Positions 20,181 to 31,620 of a stretch of DNA of 64,000 nucleotides are shown one piece after another. The stretch is from Brasenia schreberi. Lineage: Eukaryota > Streptophyta > Magnoliopsida > Nymphaeales > Cabombaceae. Positions within the stretch are counted from its first letter, which is position 1. Every line of letters begins with the position of its first letter. Under the pieces are notes generated by a model. That model was not told the origin of the DNA. It worked only from the letters and a program-made list of their open reading frames with translations, and did no database searches. Made by a program: the position numbers and the translations under genes. The stretch is taken from contig JAYKKT010000076.1 of the NCBI GenBank assembly GCA_036023115.1, forward strand, positions 3,038,001-3,102,000, given 5' to 3'.

Positions 20181-21341
20181 GATCTGGATTAAATTCCAGT
20201 TTTCGAAAAATTTTAGAGGGATAGCTGCCCTGAGACGTGTGAATAAGGTGCAAAGGCGAACTCGTGTGACCCTAAGTGAGAGAATTCGCACTTGTGAAAG
20301 AGTGGAGTTTTCAAAATCGTGGTTGCATTTCAAAATCCTTCTTCTTACAAAGAAAGGCCTAGTTCAACATAGCAAGATACTTGCAAGTAGTACGTGCTAT
20401 TTCTAAATAGGCTGATCTGGAATGGATCGAGTGTATGCTTGGGATAAGTCCTCCCCTCTTCTCTTCTCCTTCCAAAAGGAAAACAAAGGCCCAAACCAAA
20501 AAGGGAATTTCCCATTTAAAGTCTCTTTCCAAAAGAAAGAAACCAGACTTCAAAAAGAAAAATCGATTCTCTTATGAAAAAGAGGGATTAAAGAAAAAAT
20601 ACTCCCAAAGGGAGACCCTCTATGGAAAAAAGGAAAAAGAGGCCAAAAAGCTCAAAAAGAGCAGTTTTCCGCCTTCTATGCCTTAAACCACGGGACGCTT
20701 CAGAAGGGACCGTGGTATCTCTTTCCCATCCCTGGCTTATCCCAAGCTAAAGCATGGTTCATTTCGAGGAATCCTAAAGTAAAAATAGGATTTACTTACT
20801 TGAATTTCATCTTGTTTGAGAACTCGACGTTTCGAGTAAGGCGTAGGAATTTGAAATGAGGCTTGTTTTCTTATAAAACCTCCGCTAGATAAGCGAGTGT
20901 TAAGACTCAAACAAGGGCAAGCACGAAGAGCTCGAGATCCTTAGGATCGAGGCTCAAGACAGTTGTCCCCTTTTGTAAATAGCTTTTGTAAATAAGTTTT
21001 AAAAACCGAACATCGAACAGCATAGGGTTTTTGCTCACTTGGAGCAGTAGGCTTTTGTAAGTCTCTAGAGTTCGACCACACCTGGTCTCTGGGAGGTCGC
21101 CACTCTTGGCACCACACCCATGTCATCTGCATTCCACGCATGGTACTTGCATGAACATGATCCCATTTAGGACCAGATTTCATAAGTGAACCCTTTGGCG
21201 TGGTATCTCCTCCTACCAGAGTTTGTAAAATTGAGATTTTGCTAAAATGGGACGATCCCATATTCTTCGTGGCTAGATCTAGGGAGACATTGAAAGGGGT
21301 GTTTGTCGTCTTTGCCCTTATCCAAATCTATTTGGACAAGG
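20181..21341 (+). other. Element B post-pol region with a short Lys-rich ORF
   Basis: 1.16 kb lies between integrase and the polypurine tract. It holds an 83-residue ORF at 20435-20686, very rich in Lys and Arg (KRKTKAQTKKG, KKKNRFSYEKEG). I do not recognise it; it may be chance in A-rich DNA. A related but shorter region stands at 53906-54392. A lacks it altogether. Confidence 0.5.
20435..20686 (+). CDS. Unrecognised Lys-rich small ORF, 83 aa
   Basis: It starts MLGISPPLFSSPSKRKTKAQ and stays strongly basic, with runs such as KKK and KRKK that resemble nuclear localisation signals. It lies between integrase and the 3' LTR, where some Tat-lineage elements carry extra ORFs. No other copy in this window keeps the stretch, so conservation cannot be tested. 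No function is proposed. Confidence 0.2.
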   Translation: MLGISPPLFSSPSKRKTKAQTKKGISHLKSLSKRKKPDFKKKNRFSYEKEGLKKKYSQRETLYGKKEKEAKKLKKSSFPPSMP

Positions 21342-21356
21342 CCAAAGAGGGGCATC
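21321..21356 (+). promoter_or_regulatory. Element B polypurine tract with upstream hairpin
   Basis: AAAGAGGGGCATC (21344-21356) directly precedes the 3' LTR and is the likely primer for plus-strand DNA. Upstream, TCCAAAT (21321-21327) pairs with ATTTGGA (21330-21336). The element ending in LTR G has the same arrangement at 54355-54392, with an 8-bp stem. Confidence 0.7.
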
Positions 21357-24300
21357 TGTAAACACCCCGAAATCCCACGAATTTCTTAAACGAATCTGGT
21401 TTTATACAAGCAGCCCCAAAGGGCCATTTTGAGTTTGGAAACCCAGGAGCCTTCCAAACAACCCTGTATATATGTTTTAAACTTTATCTTTCAAAAACAT
21501 ATAATATAGCTTTTGAAAACCCTTTTAAAACATGTTTTGAAACCCCGAAGTAGCTTGGCCTGATCAAGACAGGACCAGGAGAGCCAAGAAGAGCCCGGAA
21601 CCGGAGCACCTGTCGAGCCCGGCGCAGCAACTCTTGCATCTGATTCACACCCCAGGATCTCGAACGTCCAAGACCCTGTTCTTACCAAAATAGCATTTGA
21701 AGTCATCTCCGGAAGGCAGAAACGGAGGCGGACGACCATGTTGGCGAAGACCCAACGCAGACGGAGTACTGATGCTGTCAGGCCCCGCACGAATCGTCCG
21801 TTTCGAACCCAGCTCGAAGGAGTCAGAGTTCAGTTTGGATTGAATCTGGACCATATATATCCAGATCCCAATCCAAACCCATATGTGGACTTGGATTTGG
21901 ATTTGGATCCAGAGATCCAATCCAATATCCATATCCATGGCCCACATCACCTTCTCATAAATGGAGGTGGGGCCCACTTGAAATTCACGTGGGATATTGG
22001 GCATGAGAGAGAGTGGGGGTGATAAATATCAAGAGTGTTGTATTAAGCTTGACTTGTGTGTCAAGTTTGGGTTTAATCTTGTGGTTTAGCCTAATTAAGT
22101 GGGTTTAAGCTTGTAATTAGCTAAAACCTAACCTAGGGTTGCACCAACATGGGGTGATCAAGGTCTATGGGCCATGCTAAGGGAGCTCCTTCACCTAAAC
22201 CTAACCCAAAATGCCTAAACCTAGCCTAAACCCCTAATCCACCCCTAATCTGAACCTAATCACCTAACCCACTTCCCTAATCCCGGCCTAATCCCGACCT
22301 AATCACCTAACCCACTCCCCTAATCCTTCCCTAAACCTAGATTAATTTCCCTAATCCTAGCCTAAACCTAGCCTAAACCACCTAACCTAGCTCACTAAAC
22401 CTCACCCTAAAACCCAACCACCTAACCTAGCCCTAAACCACCCTTAGCCCACGATTTTCCCAAACACCTAGTTTTAAAATATCTGGCCCAATCCCATCCA
22501 GCCCACCTTATCTACATACTACCCTACCTAAACCACCTAACCACTACCCACAACCCAGCCCTAACCGACCTACCCATCCCCTATTTAAACCCCCCCATTG
22601 TGGGCGGGTTTTCCAAGTGGGAACGACTTTCCACTCCCAGCCGGGCCCTCTTCCTCTCCCATTTCTCACCCGTCTTCCCAGCAGTTCCAGCCCCACCAGC
22701 CGCCACCTGCTCCGCCACTCTCCCTCTTCCATCCACCATCACTGCCCCACCAGCCGGACGCCACCACCTCACTCAGCCGGGCCCTCTCCTTCTCCCATCT
22801 TCCACCAGCCGACAGCCACCTTTGCCGCCACTCCTTCCCATTCGGTAAGTCCCCCTAACTCCCTCAGAACCACTCTCTACCACCTCTCCACTCTTAGCCA
22901 CCCATCTTCCCCTTAGCTCAGCCTCTTTGCCGCCACCACCTAAGCCTAGCCGAACCTAGGATAACCCAAGTGGCTGGCCACTACTCAGCCACCACCTCCC
23001 ATTCGGCCGACCTCCCCCTAGGCGTCCTCTTTGGCCTTCCCACTAGCTCACCTTTTAGGTCCAGTTTCCCTAAGTCCCTAACTTACCTAGTGACCCTAAG
23101 ACCCACTTAGTCAGCCACTCTAAACTCCCTACTTGGAGGCGCCGCCCACTTGCCACCGGTCCCCTTCGAGGCGTCCATCCCGCGCCCCATTTGCAGCCGG
23201 CCAGCACTCTTGGTCACACACCTTCGCGGAGCTCCCATTTGCAGCCCAAAGCCAAGGCCACGCTCAAGCAAGACCTCTACGGACCAGCTACTTGTAAGTT
23301 TCTAAACTCGGTCTTTAGTCATACGCTTGCTTGAAATTCAATTTGATACGGGGTTGTAATAACGGAGCATAGTCTCCCCCCGCTTGTAATAACGTGGCTT
23401 GGCACAACCACACACGTGCACTCTCTTAGTCGTGCACGATTTTGAACACACACGGGCCTAATCAGCCCCTAATATATAAGTGCACGTATATATTTCATTT
23501 CCGAAGGGTTTTGTTTAAGTTGGGTGTGTTGTCTTTCAATTTAAACACTCTCACACACATTGAGCTTTCGCTCTTATTTGAAAGACCCAAGTAAGGGCCG
23601 ACCTATACTATTTGGGTTTCATTTCATGTCGTGTGGGTAAGTCTTTCAATTTAAACACTCTCACACACATTGAGCTTTCGCTCTTATTTGAAAGACCCAA
23701 GTAAGGGCCGACCTATACTATTTGGGTTTCATTTCATGTCGTGTGGGTAAGTCTTTCAATTTAAACACTCTCACACACATTGAGCTTTCGCTCTTATTTG
23801 AAAGACCCAAGTAAGGGCCGACCTATACTATTTGGGTTTCATTTCATGTCGTGTGAGTAAGTCTTTCAATTTAAACACTCTCACACACATTGAGCTTTCG
23901 CTCTTACTCCCAAGACCTTAGTAAAGGCCTTATTGCAGTTATATTTGGGTTTCATTTATGTCGTGTGAGTAGTACTTCAATTCAAGCACTCTCACACACA
24001 TTGAGCCTTCGCTCTTACTCCCAAGACCTTAGTCAAGGCCATACTGCAATTTATATTTGGGTTTAATTTCATGTCGTGTGTGTAAGTCTTTCAATTCAAA
24101 CACGCACCCACATTGAGCCTTCGCTCTTATTTGCAAGACCCGAGTAAGGGCTCATATATAAGATATATACATATCTCCCTTCGGTTATTTCCCTTCGGTT
24201 ATTTCCCTTCGGTTATTTCCCTTCTGTTATTTCCCTTCAGCATTGTCTTTACATTTCGGGTTTTCCCTTTGGAGTAGCGTGAGTTTGCATTGCATCTACG

Positions 24301-24753
24301 CCATACCACGAGGTAGGACGCATATTGCATCGAAGCAACCCCCGCTCGAATTCGCCCATGTAGTGGAGTGTTCATAACACATAAACTAGGCGACCCAAAA
24401 AGGGATAAAAGAAAAGACTTAGGCACGTGCAAATCCACGTGATCTAAAACATGCAATCGCATCTTAAAGACCCGAAATAGACACCTCGAACCGTTTCGTA
24501 AACTTTCTCCCTAAAACTCGATTTTTGCAAAAGCGTACAGACTGACCCTTGCGCATCGGTGCAAGAAAGTCTGCGACGACAAGAGCTCACTTGCTCACAG
24601 TCGCCACGTTTAGAAGTCAGTATTGATATATCTTCGCTAGCTTAAGTAAGCTAGCTGGCACGCCCTGTTTGTATACATAGGCCTTAGATGCACGATAAGA
24701 TCCACTCCAAGCCACGAAAGGGGCGAAGAGGCGGGGATTTTTGCGCGTCTACA
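21357..24753 (+). repeat. Element B 3' LTR
   Basis: This copy of 9968-13366 begins TGTAAACACC after the polypurine tract and ends TCTACA at 24753. It carries TATTTAAA at 22582-22589, GTAAGT at 23294-23299, the TTGTAATAACG pair at 23354-23394, the 110-bp array at about 23531-24180 and the U5 hairpin at 24636-24655. Differences from the 5' LTR seen by eye include 23325, 24049, a 2-bp loss near 24157, 24382, 24540, 24689 and 24742. GCCAG at 24754-24758 follows. Confidence 0.95.
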
Positions 24754-24758
24754 GCCAG

Positions 24759-27700
24759 CTAGCTTACCTAAGCTAGCGAAGATATATTTTATCCTGACTT
24801 CTAACGTGGCGACTGTGAGCAAGTAAGCTCTTGTCGTTGCAGACCTTCTTGCACCGATGCGCAAGGGTCAGTCTGTACGCTTTAAAAATCGAGTTTGGGG
24901 TAGAAAAGCCTACGAAAGCGGTTCAAGGTGTTTGATTCGGGTCTTTAATACGATTTTCAGATTTTTAGATCACGTGGATTTGCACGTGCCTAAGTCTTTC
25001 TTTTTATCCCTTTACGGGCCACCTAGGTGTGTGTTATGAACACTCCACTAAATGTGGCGAATTTGAGCGGGAGTATGGGGTTTGCTTTGATGCAATATGC
25101 GCCCTAACTCGTGGTATGGCGTAGATGCAATGCAAACTCACGCTACTCCAAAGGGAAAACCCGAATGTAAAGACAATACCAAAGGGAAATGACTTAAGGG
25201 AAATTACTTGAAATGTAAATGCCGAAGGGAAATAACCGAAGGGAAATTGCCGAAGGGAAATACGTATATAAGGTATATATGGGCCCTTACTCGGGTCTTG
25301 CCAATAAGAGCGAAGGCTCAATGTGGGTGCGTGCTTGAATTGAAAGACTACACACACGACATGAAATGAAACCTAAATATAACTTGCAATATGGCCTTAA
25401 CTAAGGTCTTGGGAATAAGAGCGAAAGCTCAATGTGTGTGAGTGCTTGAATTGAAGTACTATGCACACAACATGAAATTAAACCCAAATATAACTTGCAA
25501 TATGGCCTTAACTAAGGTCTTGGGAATAAGAGCGAAGGCTCAATGTGTGTGAGTGCTTGAATTGAAGTACTACGCACACAACATGAAATTAAACCCAAAT
25601 ATAAATTGCAGTATGGCCTTAACTAAGGTCTTGGGAATAAGAGCGAAGGCTCAATGTGTGTGCGTGCCTGAATTGAAAGACAACACACTCAACTTAAGCA
25701 AAACCCTACGTAATTTAAAGTATATACATATATTTATATCCTAGGGGCTGATTAGGCCCGTGTGTGTTCAAAATCGTGCACGATTAAGAGAGTGCACGTG
25801 TGTGTGGGTGTGCCAAGCCACGTTATTACAAGCGGGGGGAGACTATGCTCCGTTATTACAACCCCGTATCAAATTTAATTCAAGCAAGTCTACAACTAAG
25901 GACCGAGTTAGGCACTTACTTATAGCTGGTCCGAAGGTGACTTGCTCGAGTGAAGGCTTGGCTTCGCCTTGGGCTGCAAGAGGGAGCTCCTCAAAGTTGA
26001 ACGGCAAGGGGGGCTGTTGGTCGGATGCCTTGAGTGCGCGGGAAGGGCGCCTTGAAGGTGGCCGGCTGCTAGGAAGGTGCCGAACTTGGTGCTTTGGGTT
26101 AAGGTGACTAAGTAGGGTCACTAAGGGAGGGTGTAGTATTAGGAAAGATGGCACTAAGTGGGAGCCTAAGGGAGTGCCTAAGGCTGGCAGATGGCTAGCC
26201 GAGTGGTTTAGGTACAGTTGGTTGGAGTGGCCGACTAAGGGAGACTTGGTGGTGGCTGGCTGTTAGGATGGCTAGGTAATGGCGAGGATGGGAAGGGAGC
26301 TAGCTAGGGTGTCGTGTGAGATGGAGTTAGGGGCTGGTGGGAAGTGTAAGGGACAGGTCCTAGGGAGCTAAGTGGAGTGGTCGGGTGTTGCTAGGGGAAG
26401 TAGTTCTAGGCGGGTGGTTGAAGTGGCTAAGGTCTGGCTGAATGGGTAGGGTGACGGATAGGTGGTGTTAGGGTGAGGTGGTGGTGGTGTAGGTGGCTGA
26501 GAGTGGAGGGGGAGTGAAGAAGAGGTGGAGTTTAAGGATAGGCTACTAACCGAAAGGGGAAGAAGGCGGTGGATGGAAGAGGGGCAGCCGGGTGTCTTGG
26601 ATGCGCACGATGGGGTTCGGTCGGATGGAATGGTGGCGATGTGGAACTTGGCTAGAGTGGTGGTGGTGGTGGTGGTGCTTGGCTGGGAGGCAGTGGCGCA
26701 GGTGGTGCAAGGTGGAAGGCTCGGTGGGAAGATGGCTGGAGTCAGTTGAGCCAAGATGGGTTGGAAGGCCAAGGTGAAAAGGCTGAAAACCCGCCCACTA
26801 GGGGGGGGGGGGGGGGGGGGGGGTTTATAGCTTTTTGAAGGGCGGTTGGGGCTGGTTTTGAGGTGGTCTAGGGGTGGTGGTGTGGTGTTAAGGTAGGCTG
26901 GTTTTGGGGAGGGGCCAGATATTTTGATTTAGGGGGTATTAGGAATATGGTGTGCTAGGTTTAGGTGGGGTGGTTTAGGGGTTTAGGGTTTAGCTAGGTG
27001 GGTTGGTTTTGGGGTGAGGTTTAGTGAGGTGGGTTAGGTGATTAGGCTAGGATTAGGTTAGGTTTAGGGAAATTAAACTAGGTTTAGGGAAGTGGGTTAG
27101 GTGATTAGGTTGGGATTAGGGAAGTGGGTTAGGTGATTAGGCTAGGTTTAGGACAGGATTAGGGTAAAAGGCTAGGATTAGGGCTTTTTGATTAGGGTTG
27201 GTTTAAGGAGCTCCCTTTGCATAGCCCATAGACCTTGTTGCATCATGTTGGTGCAACCCTAGGTTAGGTTTTGGCTAATTACAAGCTTAAACCCATGTTA
27301 ATTAGGCTAACCCACATGATTAACCCCAAACTTGACACACAAGTCAAGCTTAATTACAATCACTCCCTAATCTTATCCTCCCCCACTCTCTCTCATGCCC
27401 ATAATCCCACGTGAAATTCAAGTGGGCCCCACCTCCATTTATGAGAAGGTGTTGTGGGCCATAGACATGGATATTGGATTGGATCTCTGGATCCAAATCC
27501 AAATCCAAGTCTACACATGGGTTTGGATTGGGATCTGGATATATATGGTCCAGATCTAATCCAAACCGAATTCTGACTCCTTCAGGCTGTGTTCGAAATG
27601 AACGGTTTGTGCGGGGTCTGATAGCATCAATACTCTGTCTGCGTTGGGTCTTCGCCAACATGATCGTCCGCTTCTGTTTTCGCCTTCCGAAGCCGATTTC

Positions 27701-28041
27701 AAGTAATGTTTTGATGATAACAGGGTCTTGAACGTTTGAGATCTTGGGGGTGGATTTAATACGAGAGTTGCTATGTCGGGCTCGACTTGTGCTCCGGTTC
27801 TAGGCTCTCTTTAGCTTCTCTGGTCCTGTCTTGATTAGGCCAAGCTGCTTCGGGGTTTCAAAAGGTGTTTTAAAAGGTTTTTAAAACCATATTATACATT
27901 TTTAAAACATATAAAGTTCAAAATATATGTACAGGGTTGCCTGAAAGGCTCCTGGGTTTCCAGACTCAAAATAGCCCTTTGGGGCTGCTTTTATAAAACC
28001 AGGTTGATTTGAGAAATTTGTGGGATTTTGGGGTGTTTACA
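24759..28041 (-). mobile_element. Element A 5' LTR, main part
   Basis: This continues the LTR broken at 9967. It reads on the minus strand from TGTAAACACC at 28041. Signals: TATAAACC near 26822-26829 next to a run of 23 G on the plus strand (26801-26823), donor GTAAGT at 25914-25919, box at 25821-25861, tandem units at about 25320-25680, and a U5 hairpin with 9-bp arms at 24758-24777. It is more diverged from the B LTRs (over 10 percent by eye) than the LTR at 1-3116 is. After 28041 comes AAGTT, the expected target-duplication copy; its partner would lie outside the window. Confidence 0.88.
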
Positions 28042-28745
28042 AAGTTGTTCGGTAATACTATTGCATCTTAATGGTAAATCAATTTTGTTAAATGAGGAAC
28101 TTTTATGATTCTCAAGTTACTGTATAATATATGATTGTTTACATTGCTTGTCTGCATTTTTACACTAATGATCACCAATGTTAGACCTCCTGACTGGTTG
28201 GTCTCCTTCATAGGTTGATCTGGATAATGTCTACATGAATCACTATCTTTGTAAATCAACTGAAGAAAAGATGGTGACACATAACCTGCATAACCTTTTC
28301 CCGCATTAATAGTTTCACATCAATTACAATGCTTACAGCTATATTGGTGAACACATGAGAGACAAAGTTTTCAAAGAATTGAAAGTGTTGAACTTATATG
28401 TACTCAAGAATGCAGTACTTCAATCTCCACAAAGCCTTCTGGAGGTTAAACCTGACAAATCTCCCTTTCTTCTAATTCACCTGCATTTTAACCAAATTCA
28501 AAACTACCATCTGATGTGCTTGGCATAGTTTGAGCTTTCATTCATCCTACACCCACAAACAAAGTAGAAGGTGAAGGAAAAGGAAACACCGTCTGATTGA
28601 TAATAAGCATCAAAACAATGGAATGGGTGATCTATCTTGTGGTTCATCTTGAACACATAGCAAGTCAACATGGATGCATCTTGGCACTTCAGCTCTATAA
28701 CATGATTTTGATAAAGTTCTATCCATTCCAGTGCTCTTTCATTTC
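28042..28745. other. No gene recognised
   Basis: AT-rich DNA between A's LTR and the LINE tail. Short ORFs here have no recognisable motifs. I see no repeat or RNA gene. Confidence 0.6.
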
Positions 28746-29039
28746 CTACAAACAACACAACAACCAAGCCTTTTCCCATACTAGACGGGGGCGGCTACAT
28801 GGATTCTTTGTTTCCATAGAACCCTATCATGTGCCATGTTAGCAGATAACTCACAATAAGCTAGATCATTCTTTATTGTTTCTTTTCAACACTTTTGTGG
28901 TGGTCCTCTATCTCTTTTAATGCTTTCAAAATCTAGTTTTCATACCTTATTAAAGGTTCTCTTTTGATCTTCTTTCTATATGTCCAAACCACCTTAAACA
29001 ATATTCTCTCATTTTATCCTCTACTGGCGCCACACATAA

Positions 29040-29915
29040 TTTATTTCTAATAACCTCATTGTGTATACGGTATTTTCTTGTATGACCACTCATCCATCTC
29101 AACATCTTCATTTCTATTACAGACATCTTTTGTACATGTTGATATGATTAACTACCCAACACTCATAACCATAAAACATGGCAGGTCTAATTGGTGCTCT
29201 ATAATATTTACCTTTAACTTTAATGATAACTTCTTATCACAAAGAATACTTGATGCTCTTCTCCATTTTAACCAACTAGCATTAATTCTATGCGTAACAT
29301 TTCCATCAATTCTTCCATCATTTTGAAAAATTGATTCTAGGTATTTAAAATCTTTCTTTTGGGGATGCAATGTGTGCCAATTTTAATTTCTATGTCCTCT
29401 AAAGTAACCAAATGATCAAACTTACATTCTAGATATTATGTCTTTGTTCTACTAAGTCGAAAGCCTTTACTTTCTAATGTTTCTCTCCATAATTCCAATT
29501 TTCTATTAACTTTTTTCTTAGACTCCTCCACTAACACAATGTCATCTGCAAATAACATACACCAAGAAACTTCATCTGGAATATGTTTTGTTAACTCATC
29601 AATTACCATTATAAATAAGTATGGACTTAAAGTTGATCCTTGATGTAACCCAATATTAACTTCAAAGAAGTCCGTCATTCCTTCATGAGTCCTCATACAT
29701 GTTTTTGCACAATCGTAAATGTCTCTTATAAGGTTTATGTATGTCAATGGGATACCGCTTTTTTCCAAGGTTCTCCAAAAAACCTCTCTCGGTACCCTAT
29801 CGTAAGCTTTTTCTAGATCAATAAATATCATGTAAAGATCTTTCTTTTTTGCTCTAAAATATTTCATAAGATGTCTCAAAAGGTGAATCGCTTTAACAAT
29901 AGATCTGCCTGGCAT
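29040..29915 (-). pseudogene. LINE reverse transcriptase fragment
   Basis: It would prime reverse transcription at a nicked chromosomal site. Motifs in order on the minus strand: MPGRSIVKAIHLLRHLM, IDLEKAYDRVP (catalytic block A), GLHQGSTLSPYLF, MLFADDIVL (the FADD catalytic block near 29540), then after a break FKYLESIFQNDG, THRINASWLKWR and [11 protein letters not shown]. Remains of the C-terminus ([11 protein letters not shown]) are readable to about 28960. Stops and frame changes occur after 29436 and 29152, so it is dead. FADD and the surrounding words fit RTE-type plant LINEs better than L1. Confidence 0.82.
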
Positions 29916-31008
29916 GAATCCAAATTAGTTCTATGTTGTACTTGATACTTGTCTTAACCTACGTTTGATAATTCTTTCCCATAATTTCATAGTATGGCTC
30001 ATTAACTTGATACCCAGATAATTCACATGATTCTCAATGTCTCCCTTGTCCTTATATAGCGTACTCACTCTTCATTCCTTGGACATCTTTTGGTTTCTCC
30101 ATATTTTATTAAATAGTCTTGTGAGGTAAGTGATTCCTGTTTCTCCCACGATTTTTCAAACTTCTATAGAAATATTGTCTGGTCCTACCGATTTACCACC
30201 CTTCATATATTTAACAGTCTCTTTGACTTCATTATTTTGAATACGTCGGTAGAAATTGTGGTTTATATACTTTTTTGATTTGGCCAACTCTCCTAAGCTA
30301 ATATTAACATCTTTATTTTCATTAAAAAGCTTATAAAAATATTTTTTCCATCTATTTCTTATATCATCATTTGCTACTAAAAATTTTTCATCCTTGTCTT
30401 TGATACATCTAACAATATTAAGATCTTTAGTTTTCTTATCTCTAGCCCTAGCTATCCTAAAAGTATCTCTTTCACCCTCTTTTGAGTTGAGTTTTTTATA
30501 TAAATCCTCTCAAATTTTAGCTTTTGCTTCACTGACGGCCTTTTTCGCTTCTTTCTTTGCTTTCTTATAAGCCTTTAAAGTTTCACTAGTTTTCTTAGCA
30601 TAATGTAATTTGTAACATGTCCTCTTTGCCTTTATTTTATTTTACACTACTTCACTCCACCACCATGCTACTTTGTGCCGGTACACCTCCCTTAGATTCA
30701 CCTAACACATCTTTCGCCACTTTTCTAATATGTATAGCCATATTGCTCCACGTATTATAAGGTGTACCAATATAATTCCAAGCATCTCCTTGGACTTTCT
30801 GTTTAAATATATCTTCTTTCTCGCTTTTAAGGTTCCACTATTTAATCCGAATAGCTCGATGCACTCTTTTATTCTTTGTCTATTTTTTTAATTGTAAATT
30901 CATAACTAGAAGTCGATGTTAGGTAGTTAAGTTTTATCCTGGAATTACCTTGCAATCATTACAACAAGCTCTATCTTTTTTTCTATAAATAAAGTAATCA
31001 ATTTGTGT

Positions 31009-31620
31009 TTATGATAAGTCACTCTTATAAGTAATTAAATGTTCATCTCGTTTTTTGAAGATTGTATTGACCATAAAGAGATCAAATGCCATAGCAAAAT
31101 TTAAAATCTCTCTACCTTCCTCATTTATATCCCTAAAACCAAAGTTTTCATGAATACCTTGATATCTTAATGCCTCTTTACCTACATGTTTATTTAAGTC
31201 TCCTCTTAAATAAATTATCTCCTTTTGTGGAATTCTTTCAATCACCTTATCTAACTCTTCCCAAAAAGCTGTCTTTATATTATCCTCTAGTCCTACTTGG
31301 GGTACGTAAGTACAAACTATATTCAAAACCTCTGCTTATAACACTAATTTCAATGTCATGATTCGGTCATCGTATCATTGTCTGTCTACTACACTATCCT
31401 TTAAATCTTTATTTATGATAATACCAACTCCGTTTCTCCTTACCTGAGTACCATAATTTAAAACGTGTATCATCAATCTCCTTTGCTTTTTCTCCAACCC
31501 ACTTTGTCTCTTTTAAACATAGAATATGAATCTTTCTCTGAATCATAGTATCTACCACCTTCACACCCATTTCACCATAGCCTCCAAACCTAAAATTCCA
31601 GTCTTTGAGTGTTAGAGTAT
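31009..31620 (-). pseudogene. LINE apurinic-type endonuclease fragment
   Basis: The endonuclease that would nick target DNA for the LINE. Readable words on the minus strand: KIHILCLKETKWVG near 31500-31550 (the catalytic E region), RRNGVGIII near 31430, then TYVPQVGLED, LRGDLNKHVG (the D and N region, GDFN in active copies) and GFGFRDINEEG in slightly changed form. A stop near 31340 and a frame change near 31370 interrupt it. It lies 5' of the RT, as expected. The stretch between them (29916-31008) is heavily broken. Confidence 0.75.

Larger units (their letters stand above)
9968..24753 (+). mobile_element. Element B: nearly intact Tat-lineage Ty3/gypsy retrotransposon, 14.8 kb
   Basis: B is a complete LTR retrotransposon: 5' LTR 9968-13366, primer-binding site, gag-pro, pol, post-pol region, polypurine tract, and 3' LTR 21357-24753. 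It is flanked by GCCAG at 9963-9967 and 24754-24758, a perfect 5-bp target duplication. The two LTRs (3399 and 3397 bp) differ, by my reading, at about seven bases plus a 2-bp indel, so the insertion is recent. B lies within the U5 part of A's 5' LTR in the opposite orientation. The order RT, RNase H, second RNase H, integrase places it in the plant Tat lineage. The only coding lesion I see is a premature TAA in RT. Confidence 0.95.

Noticed and set aside
28504..28779. 91-residue minus [20 protein letters not shown]
   Set aside because: It starts in the TTG-rich 3' tail of the LINE and continues into unique DNA; chance.
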